Assembly: GCA_010672165.1 (NCBI GenBank) | Contig: JAAHHN010000039.1 | Location: forward strand, 1 to 38,748 | Length of the DNA: 38,748 bases | Direction: 5' to 3' | Source of the DNA: Spirulina sp. SIO3F2 | GTDB taxonomy: Bacteria > Cyanobacteriota > Cyanobacteriia > Cyanobacteriales > Spirulinaceae | Program-made: the position numbers and the translations under genes | Notes under the pieces: model-generated | What the model was told of the DNA's origin: nothing | The model's database searches: none | What the model saw: only the letters and a program-made list of their open reading frames with translations | Part shown: one piece after another, positions 7,713-15,824 of the stretch | How the letters are laid out: each line of letters opens with the position of its first letter | Numbering within the stretch: the stretch's first letter is position 1

Positions 7713-8636
7713 ATGAAGCGTCGTAAATTTTTCCGCTACGTCTGGGGTCTTGGGGGGCTATTCTTTGCTGCCTGTGCCCGGCCGCCTCGTCCGGCTAGCT
7801 CTGAGTCCGCCGTTGGTCTAGATATTCGTAATTTCTCGGCGGACGATCTACGGTTGCCAGAGGGAGACCCCTTGCTGCGTTTTGTCTCGATCGCGGATAC
7901 GGGTACAGGTGCAACAGGCCAATATGCTGTAGCTGAGGCGATGACTGCCTATCATCAGCAGCACGCTTACCCCTTGGTTGTGATGGCAGGGGATAACATC
8001 TACAACAATGGCGAAATTCGTAAAATTGGCTCGGTGTTTGAGCAGCCCTACCAAGCCTTGCGCGATCGCGGCGTCCAATTTCATGCTGTCTTGGGCAACC
8101 ACGATATCCGCACCGCCAACGGCAACCCTCAGGTGGCATATCCAGAATTCCATATGGCGGGACAGCGTTATTACACCTTCACCGAGGGGCCGATACAATT
8201 CTTCGCCCTGGATACCAACTCCAATGCAGATTGGGAACGGCAGTTACCTTGGTTTGCCCAGGAACTCGCCGACTCCCAGGCTCCCTGGAAAGTGGTCTTT
8301 GGTCACCATCAGATCTATGCTTCGGGGGTCTATGGTGTCAATGAAGCCCAATGGGCGGTGCGCCTGAAGGAACTCTTTAATGCCCACCAAGTCCCCCTCT
8401 ATATCAATGGCCATGAGCACCATTACGAGCGCACCCATGCGATCGCGGGGACAACCTACTTAATCTGTGGAGGGGGGTCGATGACCCGGCCGGTGGGGCG
8501 ATCGCCCTGGACTGCCTATTCCGCTTCTCAGTTAAGCTTTGCGGCCTACGATGTCTTTGATGACCTAATGGTGGTGCGGGGTATTGATCCCGGCGGTCAT
8601 GTCTTCGATCAAGGGGTGATTCCGCGTCCGGTTTGA
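7713..8636 (+). CDS. Exported calcineurin-like metallophosphoesterase (purple acid phosphatase-like)
   Basis: 307 residues. The N-terminus MKRRKFFRYVWGLGGLFFAA-C has a twin-arginine, a hydrophobic core and a lipobox-like Cys21, so it is likely exported by Tat and lipid-anchored. The two-metal phosphatase motifs appear in order: D62 (ADTGTG), GDNIY at 93-97, GNHD at 128-131, GHH at 197-199 and GHEHHYER at 233-240. The pattern with GDNxY and GHEHxYxR is that of acid phosphatase 5/PAP-type enzymes, which hydrolyse phosphate monoesters outside the cytoplasm. Probably helps phosphate scavenging; the specific substrate cannot be told. It is followed 40 bp later by the OmpA-like gene on the same strand. 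Confidence 0.9.
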   Translation: MKRRKFFRYVWGLGGLFFAACARPPRPASSESAVGLDIRNFSADDLRLPEGDPLLRFVSIADTGTGATGQYAVAEAMTAYHQQHAYPLVVMAGDNIYNNGEIRKIGSVFEQPYQALRDRGVQFHAVLGNHDIRTANGNPQVAYPEFHMAGQRYYTFTEGPIQFFALDTNSNADWERQLPWFAQELADSQAPWKVVFGHHQIYASGVYGVNEAQWAVRLKELFNAHQVPLYINGHEHHYERTHAIAGTTYLICGGGSMTRPVGRSPWTAYSASQLSFAAYDVFDDLMVVRGIDPGGHVFDQGVIPRPV

Positions 8637-8676
8637 GGCTACAGTTGTTGGGAATGTGTGTGGCAAAGATGAAACT

Positions 8677-9471
8677 ATGGTGAATCAAGTCCCGGAACCC
8701 ATCGAACCCGTTGACCTTATTGAACCCAAGCAGAACCGAACTGGAATTTTTGGTTGGGTTTTACGGTTGGGCTTCCTTGGGTTTGGTGCTGTGTTGACTG
8801 GCGGTTTAGGACTGCTTGTGGCAGTGAACCAGCCCAGCCCACCTGGCCCTGCGACCAAACCCATTTTGATTCGAGCCCAGGAAGCCTGGCAAGGGCTACC
8901 GTGGTCAGCGGGGTCGCGGCGTCGTTCTGCCCCCACGCTCGCTGAGGAAGTGGCACAGATTCAACAGCAAATCGCTCAATTACGCGATCGCGCCACGATC
9001 CTAGAAAGCCAATTTGGTCTGACCCCGTCTCAAGATGTCTTAGAAGCTCGCCTAGCCCGTTTGGCCCAAGCGGCGGCTGATGCCCCTGCTGTGGCTCAAT
9101 CTGTGCTGCCCACCTCCCCTTTACCTGGCAAAAAGCTCAAGGTGACATTGCCTACTGATTTGCTCTTTGGCAACAATCGCCAACTCTCCCGTGATGGGGC
9201 GCTGATTTTGGATGCGGTGATTGCGGACTTGAGCCAACATGAGGGGGCGACAATTCGGATTGCAGGGCATGTGGACACAGAATCGTCACCAGAAGCCAAT
9301 CGGGAACTCTCGTTTCAGATGGCCCAAATCGTTGAACAATATCTCGCCAGTTCTCTACGAGGACGATATCGTTGGTTGGCGATCGGGTATGGCCAAACGC
9401 GGCCGCTAATTGTAGAACCAGGAAGCCCCCAAGCCCAACGCAATCGTCGGTTAGAAATTGCCGTGGATTGA
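8677..9471 (+). CDS. OmpA-family protein with N-terminal membrane anchor
   Basis: 264 residues. A membrane span lies at about residues 24-48 (GWVLRLGFLGFGAVL and on), a short coiled coil at about 95-120 (EEVAQIQQQIAQLRDRATIL), and a C-terminal OmpA-like peptidoglycan-binding domain from about 150. The latter has FGNNRQLSRDGALILDAVI, the GHVDTESSPEANRELS segment (variant of GHTD...N..LS..RA) and IGYGQTRPL ... NRRLEI at the end. An inner-membrane-anchored OmpA domain like this is MotB/TolR-like in layout. ATG 8677 is chosen over ATG 8656 because it starts the family-like MVNQVPEP run. Likely cell-wall linked; partner unknown. Confidence 0.85.
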   Translation: MVNQVPEPIEPVDLIEPKQNRTGIFGWVLRLGFLGFGAVLTGGLGLLVAVNQPSPPGPATKPILIRAQEAWQGLPWSAGSRRRSAPTLAEEVAQIQQQIAQLRDRATILESQFGLTPSQDVLEARLARLAQAAADAPAVAQSVLPTSPLPGKKLKVTLPTDLLFGNNRQLSRDGALILDAVIADLSQHEGATIRIAGHVDTESSPEANRELSFQMAQIVEQYLASSLRGRYRWLAIGYGQTRPLIVEPGSPQAQRNRRLEIAVD

Positions 9472-9508
9472 GTATAGTAGAACTTACGCGTTTCAATACT
9501 CAGTCTGG

Positions 9509-9735
9509 AAATCCCCCCTTCCCCCCTTAGAAAAGCTAACCTTGTAGGGGTTTTGTAGACCCCCCTCACAGCAAGGATCTTGCGAACGCACTTTTGAGGG
9601 CTGAACCGCTGAACCCTAGCAAAATCAAGGGAGCGATTTGAAACCCCTACAGGATTAGCTTAGAAAAGGGGGGTGACGCCGCAAGCGGCTGAGATAACCA
9701 TTAAAGTTTTGAATAGTGTGAAACCCCCTTCTCTC
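9509..9735. repeat. Cyanobacterial intergenic MITE-like repeat, interrupted
   Basis: The run AAATCCCCCCTTCCCCCC (from 9509) resumes at 9669 as GGGGGTGACGCCGCAAGCGG-CTGAGAT and continues to AAACCCCCTTCTCTC near 9721-9735. The same order of blocks (ATCCCCCCTTCCCCC, GGGGGG, GCCGC, GGCTGRGAT, TTGAAACCCCCTT) occurs at 13805-13920. The repeat is split by an inserted element at 9536-9658. Together they fill the 370-bp gap before fmt; no gene is visible there. Confidence 0.8.
9536..9658. mobile_element. Nested 123-bp MITE with target duplication
   Basis: Ends are an 18-base inverted repeat, CTAACCTTGTAGGGGTTT on the left and AAACCCCTACAGGATTAG on the right (16 of 18 paired). It is flanked on both sides by the identical ten bases CTTAGAAAAG (9526-9535 and 9659-9668), a likely target-site duplication. 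Removing the element plus one copy restores a continuous repeat like the one at 13805. It has no coding frame, so it must have been moved by a transposase supplied elsewhere. Because the flanks continue the inverted repeat by two bases (AG/CT), the exact duplication length could be 8 to 10. Confidence 0.8.
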
Positions 9736-9840
9736 GATGCTTTTGCGACTTCCTGTAGGGTAGGGGCTGATGCAACCAGAGGGATTTTGAAAGTGATGCT
9801 TGCGCGATGCAAGTGAGCTAATCCTGTGTAGAAGTTAAGT

Positions 9841-10830
9841 ATGAAAATTGTTTTCTTTGGTACACCCCAATTTGCAGTTCCTGCCCTAGAACGCTTTTGC
9901 CAAGACCCAGATTTTGAGGTGGCGGCAGTGGTGACGCAGCCAGATAAACCCCGAGGACGGGGCAAGCGTCTCGTGCCCTCTCCGGTGAAACAAGTTGCTG
10001 AACAGCACCAAATCCCCGTCTGGCAACCCCGCCGGATTAAAAGGAATAAAGAAACATTAGCCAAACTCCAGGACACCCAAGCGGATTGTTTTGTGGTGGT
10101 GGCCTATGGTCAAATCCTGTCGCCAAAAATTCTAGCCATGCCCCGCTTGGGTTGTGTAAATGGTCATGGTTCGCTGCTGCCTGCTTACCGGGGGGCAGCA
10201 CCGATTCAATGGTGTTTGTATGAGGGCGTCACTGAAACAGGCATGACCACGATGCTGATGGATGCGGGGATGGATACGGGAGCGATGTTGCTCAAGTCTA
10301 AGGTTCCAGTCGGGTTGCTGGAGCACTCTTTGGATCTGGCGATTAAGCTAGCAGCAGACTGTGCAGAATTGCTGCCCCAAACGCTCCAGCAACTCGATCG
10401 CGGCGAACTTGAGCCCACCCCCCAAGATGAAAACCAAGCAACCTACGCTCGGTTGATCACCAAAGCGGATTATCCGTTGGATTGGTCAAAGCCCGCGATC
10501 GCGCTCCATAACCAAATTCGGGCGTTTTATCCCAATTGCGTCACAACGCTGCGGGGGCAGTCCCTAAAGGTGCAAGGAACTATTCCATTGGGGGCAGACT
10601 CTCTAGCGCAGTTGCCAACCGAATGGCGCGATCGACTCGCCAATGTACCTGCATTTGCAGCGGGTCAACCGGGCGAAGTTGTGGGATTGGTGAAGAAGGC
10701 GGGGTTTGCTGTACAAACCGGAGATGGTCAGTTGTTAGTGATAACAGCACAACCAGCGGGCAAGCGATCGCAGTCAGGGGCAGATGTGATTAATGGTTTG
10801 CGGCTAACGGTGGGAGAACAGTTAGGCTAG
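9841..10830 (+). CDS. fmt: Methionyl-tRNA formyltransferase
   Basis: 329 residues, the normal family length. It transfers a formyl group from 10-formyl-tetrahydrofolate to initiator Met-tRNA in the cytoplasm. Visible motifs: [16 protein letters not shown] at the N-terminus, the catalytic Asn-His region NGHGSLLP at 107-114 followed by YRGAAPIQW, and the catalytic Asp in [10 protein letters not shown] (around 141-149). A C-terminal OB-fold-like domain follows, with [21 protein letters not shown] 9841 is followed by the canonical N-terminus. The upstream DNA is repeat-derived, so its promoter must lie within or after the repeat. Confidence 0.96.
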   Translation: MKIVFFGTPQFAVPALERFCQDPDFEVAAVVTQPDKPRGRGKRLVPSPVKQVAEQHQIPVWQPRRIKRNKETLAKLQDTQADCFVVVAYGQILSPKILAMPRLGCVNGHGSLLPAYRGAAPIQWCLYEGVTETGMTTMLMDAGMDTGAMLLKSKVPVGLLEHSLDLAIKLAADCAELLPQTLQQLDRGELEPTPQDENQATYARLITKADYPLDWSKPAIALHNQIRAFYPNCVTTLRGQSLKVQGTIPLGADSLAQLPTEWRDRLANVPAFAAGQPGEVVGLVKKAGFAVQTGDGQLLVITAQPAGKRSQSGADVINGLRLTVGEQLG

Positions 10831-10903
10831 CTGGGTGAGCAGAGGTGATGTGGCAAGTTTTTTGGGTGGTTCTATGGAAAAAACGCAGGCAGATTAGAGG
10901 GCG

Positions 10904-11521
10904 TCATTTGACATTACAATGCGATCGCGCCCAACAGCCTGGCACATGGTCATTCACTAATCCCACCGACTGCATAAACGCATAGAGCGTGGTTGGCCCC
11001 ACAAACCTCCAACCGCGTCGCTTCAAGTCTTTGCTCAAATGCTTCGATTCTGGGGTTTGGCTTAACGTCTGAAGCACAGCAGCATCCAGCGGAGCAGGAC
11101 GACTGGCGGGCTCCGGACAATATTGCTCAAAATAAGTGCGCAGAGAACCAAACTCCGACAGCAAAGTCGGAACCAAACGGGCATTATTCACCACCGCTTC
11201 AATCTTGCGCCGATTGCGCACAATCCCTGGATCTTGCATTAACTGCTCAATCCGAACTGCGTCATATTGTGCGATCGCCTCAAAATTAAACTGGTCAAAC
11301 GCTTGCCGAAAATTCTCCCGTTTGCGCAAAATGGTCAGCCAGCTTAAACCTGCTTGAAACGCCTCCAAACAGAGCTTCTCAAACAGGGCGCGATCGCTCT
11401 CAATGCGCCGTCCCCATTCAAGATCATGGTAGGCCTGGTAATCTGGGTGCTCCCCCACCCACCAACAGCGAAGTTTGCCATCGGCGCAATGCTGAAGTCC
11501 GTCTGTCGGTATAGGGCTCAT
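10904..11521 (-). CDS. tag: DNA-3-methyladenine glycosylase I
   Basis: 205 residues. It removes 3-methyladenine from alkylated DNA. The family pattern is complete: C19 and H32 with the catalytic Glu35 (YHDLEWG), then FEKLCLEAFQAGLSWLTIL, a KRENFRQAF block, GIVRNRRKIEAVVNNAR, RRGWRFVGPTTLYAFMQSVG, and the final zinc ligands H192 and C196 (NDHVPGC). C19, H32, H192 and C196 match the zinc site known in E. coli Tag (C4, H17, H175, C179). It converges with fmt, leaving 73 bp between them. Confidence 0.95.
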   Translation of the reverse strand: MSPIPTDGLQHCADGKLRCWWVGEHPDYQAYHDLEWGRRIESDRALFEKLCLEAFQAGLSWLTILRKRENFRQAFDQFNFEAIAQYDAVRIEQLMQDPGIVRNRRKIEAVVNNARLVPTLLSEFGSLRTYFEQYCPEPASRPAPLDAAVLQTLSQTPESKHLSKDLKRRGWRFVGPTTLYAFMQSVGLVNDHVPGCWARSHCNVK

Positions 11522-11592
11522 GGAGTGATGTGCTTGGTTGTGCTAGTTCATCTATTCTATCCTGCATTATTCATGATGCTTACCAAAAATCT

Positions 11593-11704
11593 CTAGTACC
11601 GCAGGGCGGAAGTTCAAAGTGCAGAGTTCAAAGTTCAAAGTGTCTGTATGACAGATATCGGGTGGATTTTGAATAGGTGGCTTACTTCCGCCGTCGAGTA
11701 CTAG
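11593..11704 (-). mobile_element. 112-bp MITE, CTAGTAC family (copy 1)
   Basis: Terminal inverted repeats are CTAGTACCGCAGGGCGGAAGT (11593 on; 21 bases, ends of 19-20 shown here) and ACTTCCGCCGTCGAGTACTAG. The inside has a short tandem repeat of the unit AGTTCAAAG/AGTGCAG. The reverse complement aligns end to end with 30273-30369: shared blocks are CAGTAC, GACGGC, GGAA.TAAG, CCA.TATCCAAAA-like, and GAACT..GAACT. No coding frame. It fills the gap upstream of the GT39 gene. Confidence 0.85.
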
Positions 11705-11779
11705 AAACTCCGTTCAGTAAAGTGGCGGACAAGCAGTGTGATGAGTTTGCCGAATTGATCCCCGCCCTACGGACTGTAA

Positions 11780-13681
11780 TTGAGAAAAACCGTAGCGCAG
11801 TCGTCTCACCTGTCTGGGACAATTTGCTTGTGGTGCACTCTAAAACCGATCATCAAACTCAATCAAAATTGGCAGCTTCTCCTCCTACTGCTGTGGAGCA
11901 GCATCTTGTTCTTCTGGCGCAATGGAGCGCTGGCACTGTGGGAACAAGATGAAGCCGCCTATGCAGGGTTTGCTCTGCGTATGGTCACAACGGGCGATTG
12001 GGTGATTCCGGAGTTTATCGGTGCAGCCCTACATCAAAAGCCCCCCCTGCATTTCTGGGCGATCGCTACTCTCTACCAACAGTTTGGGGTTTCGGAATTT
12101 GCCACACGATTACCCGGCAGCTTAGCGATCTTCGGGATGGGTGTCTTGTTAATTGTTTTGGGGCGGGGCTTGTGGCCCCTTAAGATGAGGGCGATCGCGG
12201 CTTTAATCTGCTGGAGTTCCCTGCTGCTCCCCGTGTATGCCAAGATTGCCCTCACCGATGGTCTGCTCGTGTTTCTGAGTACTCTAGCGTTACTTAGCTG
12301 GCTACAAGCGCTGCGTCAACCCCATTGGTTTTGGCATGGCTGCTTATGGCTGTCTGTGGGTTTGGGACTACTCACTAAAGGCCCGCCTCTTTTAGCTTTG
12401 GTGGCGACGAGTGAAATCGTTTTAGTCATCTGTCGATTCTGGAGTCAGCGACAGACTCTGTGCAGGGGAGCTATGACGAGAATCCAGTTAATCAAAACAG
12501 TCTCGAATCCTCAAGATCCTGGTTTGGTGGGCAATGCCCACTCTACTCGCGTATTCTCCACAGTCAAGCCAATCGTACGCCCCATTCTCCAGCGCTGGCT
12601 GTTGGCTCCTTTAGCATTTGTCCCTTTGGGCATGTGGATCTGGTACACCCTGGAGCGCGATGGGGGAGACTATATCCGTAATTTCCTAGATTTCTATCTA
12701 TTCAAACGTCTAGCCGGGAGTACATTTGCTGGTCAAACCGGCCCACCCGGCTACTATGCTGCAATTTTGGCGATCGCCTTCTTATCCTGGTTGCCCTGGC
12801 TCTGCTGTGCTTTGGTGCGATTGTGGCAGCAGCGTCAGAAACACCCTGAAATCTGGGCTTGGTTGATCGCGGGCTGGTTGGGTTATGAATTGATCCCGAG
12901 CAAGCTCCCTAGTTATGTTTTAGGGGCTTATCCACTGTTAGCGATCTTGATTGCCCAACAGGTGCAATTGTCTTGTCCGCTCAAGATGTGGCGCTGGGGG
13001 GTAAGGAGTTTTGGCGTATTGAGTCTATTGTTTACTGCTGGATTGGGAGGTGTGGCGATTTGGCTGCAATCTGTGCCGCTGGGGATTACGGCGAGTATTT
13101 GGTTTGTTGGTAATGTGGGGCTGCTGTGGCGTTGGCAAATTCATGAAAGCTGGTTTCCGAGGCGGGTGAGACGCCCGCGCTACGGTCAAGGAAAACAGGA
13201 AAACCAAAACTGTAGCGCAGGCATCCTGCCTGCCACCGATCAAGAAATACGTAAGGAGAACAACGCCCACCCAGCTCAGCTCGGCTTCTGGCAAACCACC
13301 GCCCAGAGTTTACTCCTCCTTTCCCTTATCTGGGTTTGGGTGCTGCCCAGTTGGCAATTTCAGCATAGTGCCCCCAAGCGCCTGACCCAGGAAGCGATCG
13401 CCCACCTTGAACCCCAGCAAACCTTAACCCTCGTTGGTAATCCTGATTTGCTAAGTGTGCCGTTTTATCTAGAAGCGCAAGACCAACCCTATCAGGTGAT
13501 TGCAGATATCTTTGACGTGAATTGCAACGATGCAGTAAGCAATACGTTGTTAGTGTTGCCCGCGATCGCGGAGATGCCAAATATCCCCCATCAAACTACG
13601 GTTACAGGTTGGTTTGGACAATTTGGTACATCCACAACCTATTGGCTTATAGATCGTCGAGACTGGTGTGCAGCTCGATGA
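11780..13681 (+). CDS. ArnT-like GT39 membrane glycosyltransferase with inserted repeats
   Basis: 633 residues, about eleven membrane spans. Family features near the start are ALWEQDEAAYAGFALRM (acidic catalytic pair as in the DE.RYA motif of ArnT/PMT) and HQKPPLHFWAIA (KPPL motif). Such enzymes transfer a sugar from a polyprenyl-phosphate donor on the periplasmic side. Start is uncertain: a TAA stop lies immediately before TTG 11780, another TTG is at 11828, and no ATG or GTG is in frame before the first membrane segment. Two intergenic-type repeats sit inside the frame (12523-12546, residues about 248-256; 13161-13234, residues about 461-485), adding non-family loop sequence. It may be functional with loop insertions or be starting to decay. 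Confidence 0.8.
   Translation: MRKTVAQSSHLSGTICLWCTLKPIIKLNQNWQLLLLLLWSSILFFWRNGALALWEQDEAAYAGFALRMVTTGDWVIPEFIGAALHQKPPLHFWAIATLYQQFGVSEFATRLPGSLAIFGMGVLLIVLGRGLWPLKMRAIAALICWSSLLLPVYAKIALTDGLLVFLSTLALLSWLQALRQPHWFWHGCLWLSVGLGLLTKGPPLLALVATSEIVLVICRFWSQRQTLCRGAMTRIQLIKTVSNPQDPGLVGNAHSTRVFSTVKPIVRPILQRWLLAPLAFVPLGMWIWYTLERDGGDYIRNFLDFYLFKRLAGSTFAGQTGPPGYYAAILAIAFLSWLPWLCCALVRLWQQRQKHPEIWAWLIAGWLGYELIPSKLPSYVLGAYPLLAILIAQQVQLSCPLKMWRWGVRSFGVLSLLFTAGLGGVAIWLQSVPLGITASIWFVGNVGLLWRWQIHESWFPRRVRRPRYGQGKQENQNCSAGILPATDQEIRKENNAHPAQLGFWQTTAQSLLLLSLIWVWVLPSWQFQHSAPKRLTQEAIAHLEPQQTLTLVGNPDLLSVPFYLEAQDQPYQVIADIFDVNCNDAVSNTLLVLPAIAEMPNIPHQTTVTGWFGQFGTSTTYWLIDRRDWCAAR
12523..12546. repeat. Palindromic repeat inside GT39 gene (copy 2)
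   Basis: TTTGGTGGGCAATGCCCACT followed by CTAC is the reverse orientation of the 4373 and 19599 repeats. It is translated as part of the segment PGLVGNAHSTRVF in the GT39 protein, between two membrane domains, without breaking the frame. Confidence 0.85.
13161..13234. repeat. Paired hairpin repeat inside GT39 gene
   Basis: GGCGGGTGAGACGCCCGCGC followed by TACG at 13161-13184 and TGTAGCGCAGGCATCCTGCC followed by TGCC at 13211-13234. This pair of hairpins with opposite GTAGCGC / GCGCTAC ends is a known type of cyanobacterial intergenic repeat; when translated it gives the telltale CSAGILPA. A degenerate copy is at 27013-27090. Confidence 0.85.
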
Positions 13682-13804
13682 TTGCGTTTGCACTCCGTAA
13701 CGAAAAATCAGTAAGCGTCGGGGGCTGGTATAGACTACGGGAACTTTAGATATTTCAATTGCTTGTTTAGAGTTGGACTTACCTATTTTTATTGCTAAAC
13801 CCAT

Positions 13805-13920
13805 AATCCCCCCTTCCCCCTTTTTTAAGGGGGGCAACGCCGCTTGTGGCTGGGATCGCTTTTGGATAAGGGATTAAGTTGAAACCCCCTTAATAAGGGG
13901 GTCGGCGTAGCCGGGGGGAT
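13805..13920. repeat. Intergenic repeat with ATCCCCCC inverted ends
   Basis: Begins ATCCCCCCTTCCCCC and ends GGGGGGAT, with internal inverted runs CCCCCTTTTTTAAGGGGGG and CCCCCTTAATAAGGGGG. It shares block order with the repeat at 9509-9735 (see there). The surrounding ACTTACC (near 13777) and GTAAGTTC (near 13950) may be outer ends of a larger element. Fills the 308-bp gap between GT39 and the TRAP gene; no gene or promoter is obvious there. Confidence 0.8.
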
Positions 13921-13989
13921 CTCGAAAGCTTGGCTAATTAATTCAAGTATGTAAGTTCTATTCAAAGTTACTATCTTTTTAAAACCACG

Positions 13990-15105
13990 ATGAAACGCCG
14001 CAACTTTATCAACACCGCCGCGATCGCCACCGCAACCACCGCTGGACTAGCGGCCTGTGGTCAAGCCAGCGAGACTCAAACCTCTAGTGGTTCAGCGTCC
14101 GGAGATCTGCCTAGAATCCGCTGGCGTATGGCGACCAGTTGGCCCCAGTCCCTGGACACGATTTATGGTGGCGCAACGACGGTTTGCGATCGCGTCCGAG
14201 AGATGACCGGCGGGCGTTTTGATATTACCCCCTCACCAGCGGGGGAGATTGTCGGGGGTCTGGAAGTGATGGATACGGTCGAAACAGGGGCAGTGGAATG
14301 TGGTCACACCGCTGGCTACTACTATATTGGTAAGAACCCAGCCCTCGCCTTTGCCACCTCCGTCCCCTTTGGCTTAACGGCTCAGCAGCAAAACGCTTGG
14401 CTTTACCACGGCGGCGGTTTGGACGCCTTGCACAAGATTTATGCTGATTTTAATATCATTAACTTCCCCGCAGGCAACACGGGCGCACAGATGGGGGGCT
14501 GGTTTAAGAACGAAATCAAGGGTCTTGATGATCTTAAAGGCTTAAATATGCGCATTCCTGGTCTGGGGGGCAAAGTGATGGCGAAGTTGGGGGTGAATGC
14601 CCAATCGTTGCCGGGTGGGGAGATTTTCCTGGCGTTGGAGCGGGGCGCGATCGACGCCACGGAATGGGTTGGCCCCTACGATGATGAGAAATTGGGGCTC
14701 TATAAAGCTGCTAAGTTTTACTATTATCCCGGTTGGTGGGAGCCTGGCCCCACCCTAGAAACGCAGGTGAACCTTAAAGAATGGGAGAAGTTGCCCAAGG
14801 AATATCAGGTGATCTTTCAAGCGGCGGCTAAGGAAGCCAACCTCAATATGCTGGCTCAGTATGATGCGCTTAACCAAGCGGCATTGATCCGGCTTCAGAA
14901 GGAGCATGGGGTGCAGCTCAAGGCTTACAGTCCAGATATTCTCGCTGCGGGCAAAGAAGCTGCTGCTGAGCTTTATGCAGAAAGCGCGAGTTCAGATGCC
15001 ACCTTCAAGGAAATCTATGAACCCTGGCAACAGTTCCGCGATCAGGTGGCGAAGTGGAACAGCATTAATGAGTTGAGCTTTTCAAGTTTTGTGTCGGGGG
15101 GTTAA
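13990..15105 (+). CDS. dctP: TRAP transporter solute-binding protein, DctP/TakP family
   Basis: 371 residues. N-terminus [24 protein letters not shown] has a twin-arginine and a lipobox-like LAAC, so it is a Tat-exported, probably lipid-anchored protein. The family pattern continues with [19 protein letters not shown], a [19 protein letters not shown] block, [32 protein letters not shown] (conserved Arg that binds the ligand carboxylate) and [14 protein letters not shown]. This is the TakP-like branch, which binds alpha-keto or similar carboxylates. The two membrane subunits (DctQ, DctM) are not in the window, so the transport complex must be encoded elsewhere. Stop codon overlaps that of the convergent SUMF1-like gene. 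Confidence 0.93.
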   Translation: MKRRNFINTAAIATATTAGLAACGQASETQTSSGSASGDLPRIRWRMATSWPQSLDTIYGGATTVCDRVREMTGGRFDITPSPAGEIVGGLEVMDTVETGAVECGHTAGYYYIGKNPALAFATSVPFGLTAQQQNAWLYHGGGLDALHKIYADFNIINFPAGNTGAQMGGWFKNEIKGLDDLKGLNMRIPGLGGKVMAKLGVNAQSLPGGEIFLALERGAIDATEWVGPYDDEKLGLYKAAKFYYYPGWWEPGPTLETQVNLKEWEKLPKEYQVIFQAAAKEANLNMLAQYDALNQAALIRLQKEHGVQLKAYSPDILAAGKEAAAELYAESASSDATFKEIYEPWQQFRDQVAKWNSINELSFSSFVSGG

Positions 15106-15800
15106 GAACTGATCGGCCAAACAAACCGAAACCCAAAACCATTCATTTGCGGACTGGGGTGGAATTCTAAACGACAAGCTGAGCGACATTCTTTCGGGTC
15201 ATCGTTCCAAGACCCACCCCGCAGCACCCGAAACGCATCTTCATCTTCCTCCTGCCAAGCTGTGCCATCGGTGGGTAAGGTTTCGTCATATTCATGCCAG
15301 ACATCTTCGCACCATTCCCAGAGCAGGCCGTGCATATCATAAAGCCCAAAGGCATTCGGCGGGTAGCTGCCCACGGGCACGGGGGCATCTTGAGCAAAAC
15401 AGGCCTGTTCTGGTAAAAGGTGATCGCCAAAGGCAAAGGCGCTTTGCATCCCCGCACGACAGGCATATTCCCATTCTGCTTCGGTGGGCAAGCGATAGAG
15501 TTCCCCTGCCAGGAGACCAAGTATAACGAGCCATTCTTGCGCTTCATCCCAAGACACTGCATCCACGGGTAAGTCATCACCTGAAATATCGCTGGGGTCA
15601 GGATTTAAGGATTGGGCATAGACGGACTGGTTAACCACAGCTCGCCATTGGACTTGGGTGACCAGAAATTTACTCATCCGAAAAGGCGGCACGGTCACTT
15701 CTCGAATGGGTTTTTCGTCATCATGACCGTCGTTGCTTCCCATCAAGAAGACACCACCGGGAATGTCTACAAACTCAATTAAGTTCTGCCAATTGTCCAT
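15102..15800 (-). CDS. SUMF1/formylglycine-generating-enzyme-like protein, catalytic cysteines absent
   Basis: 232 residues covering one FGE-sulfatase domain: [91 protein letters not shown] and GFGFRFVWP. In bona fide formylglycine-generating enzymes a Cys pair lies shortly after GGSW; here that segment is [12 protein letters not shown], which matches the conserved R-C-A-A-R end but lacks the pair. So oxidase activity toward sulfatases is doubtful and a binding or other role is more likely. The stop codon overlaps the TAA of the convergent TRAP gene (shared TTAA at 15102-15105). Confidence 0.88.
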   Translation of the reverse strand: MDNWQNLIEFVDIPGGVFLMGSNDGHDDEKPIREVTVPPFRMSKFLVTQVQWRAVVNQSVYAQSLNPDPSDISGDDLPVDAVSWDEAQEWLVILGLLAGELYRLPTEAEWEYACRAGMQSAFAFGDHLLPEQACFAQDAPVPVGSYPPNAFGLYDMHGLLWEWCEDVWHEYDETLPTDGTAWQEEDEDAFRVLRGGSWNDDPKECRSACRLEFHPSPQMNGFGFRFVWPISS

Positions 15801-15824
15801 ACATTCAAGTTCAGTTATTTGCAG

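Noticed and set aside
11677-11952. A 91-residue plus-strand frame
   Set aside because: It starts in the MITE and overlaps the GT39 gene in another frame, with no family features.
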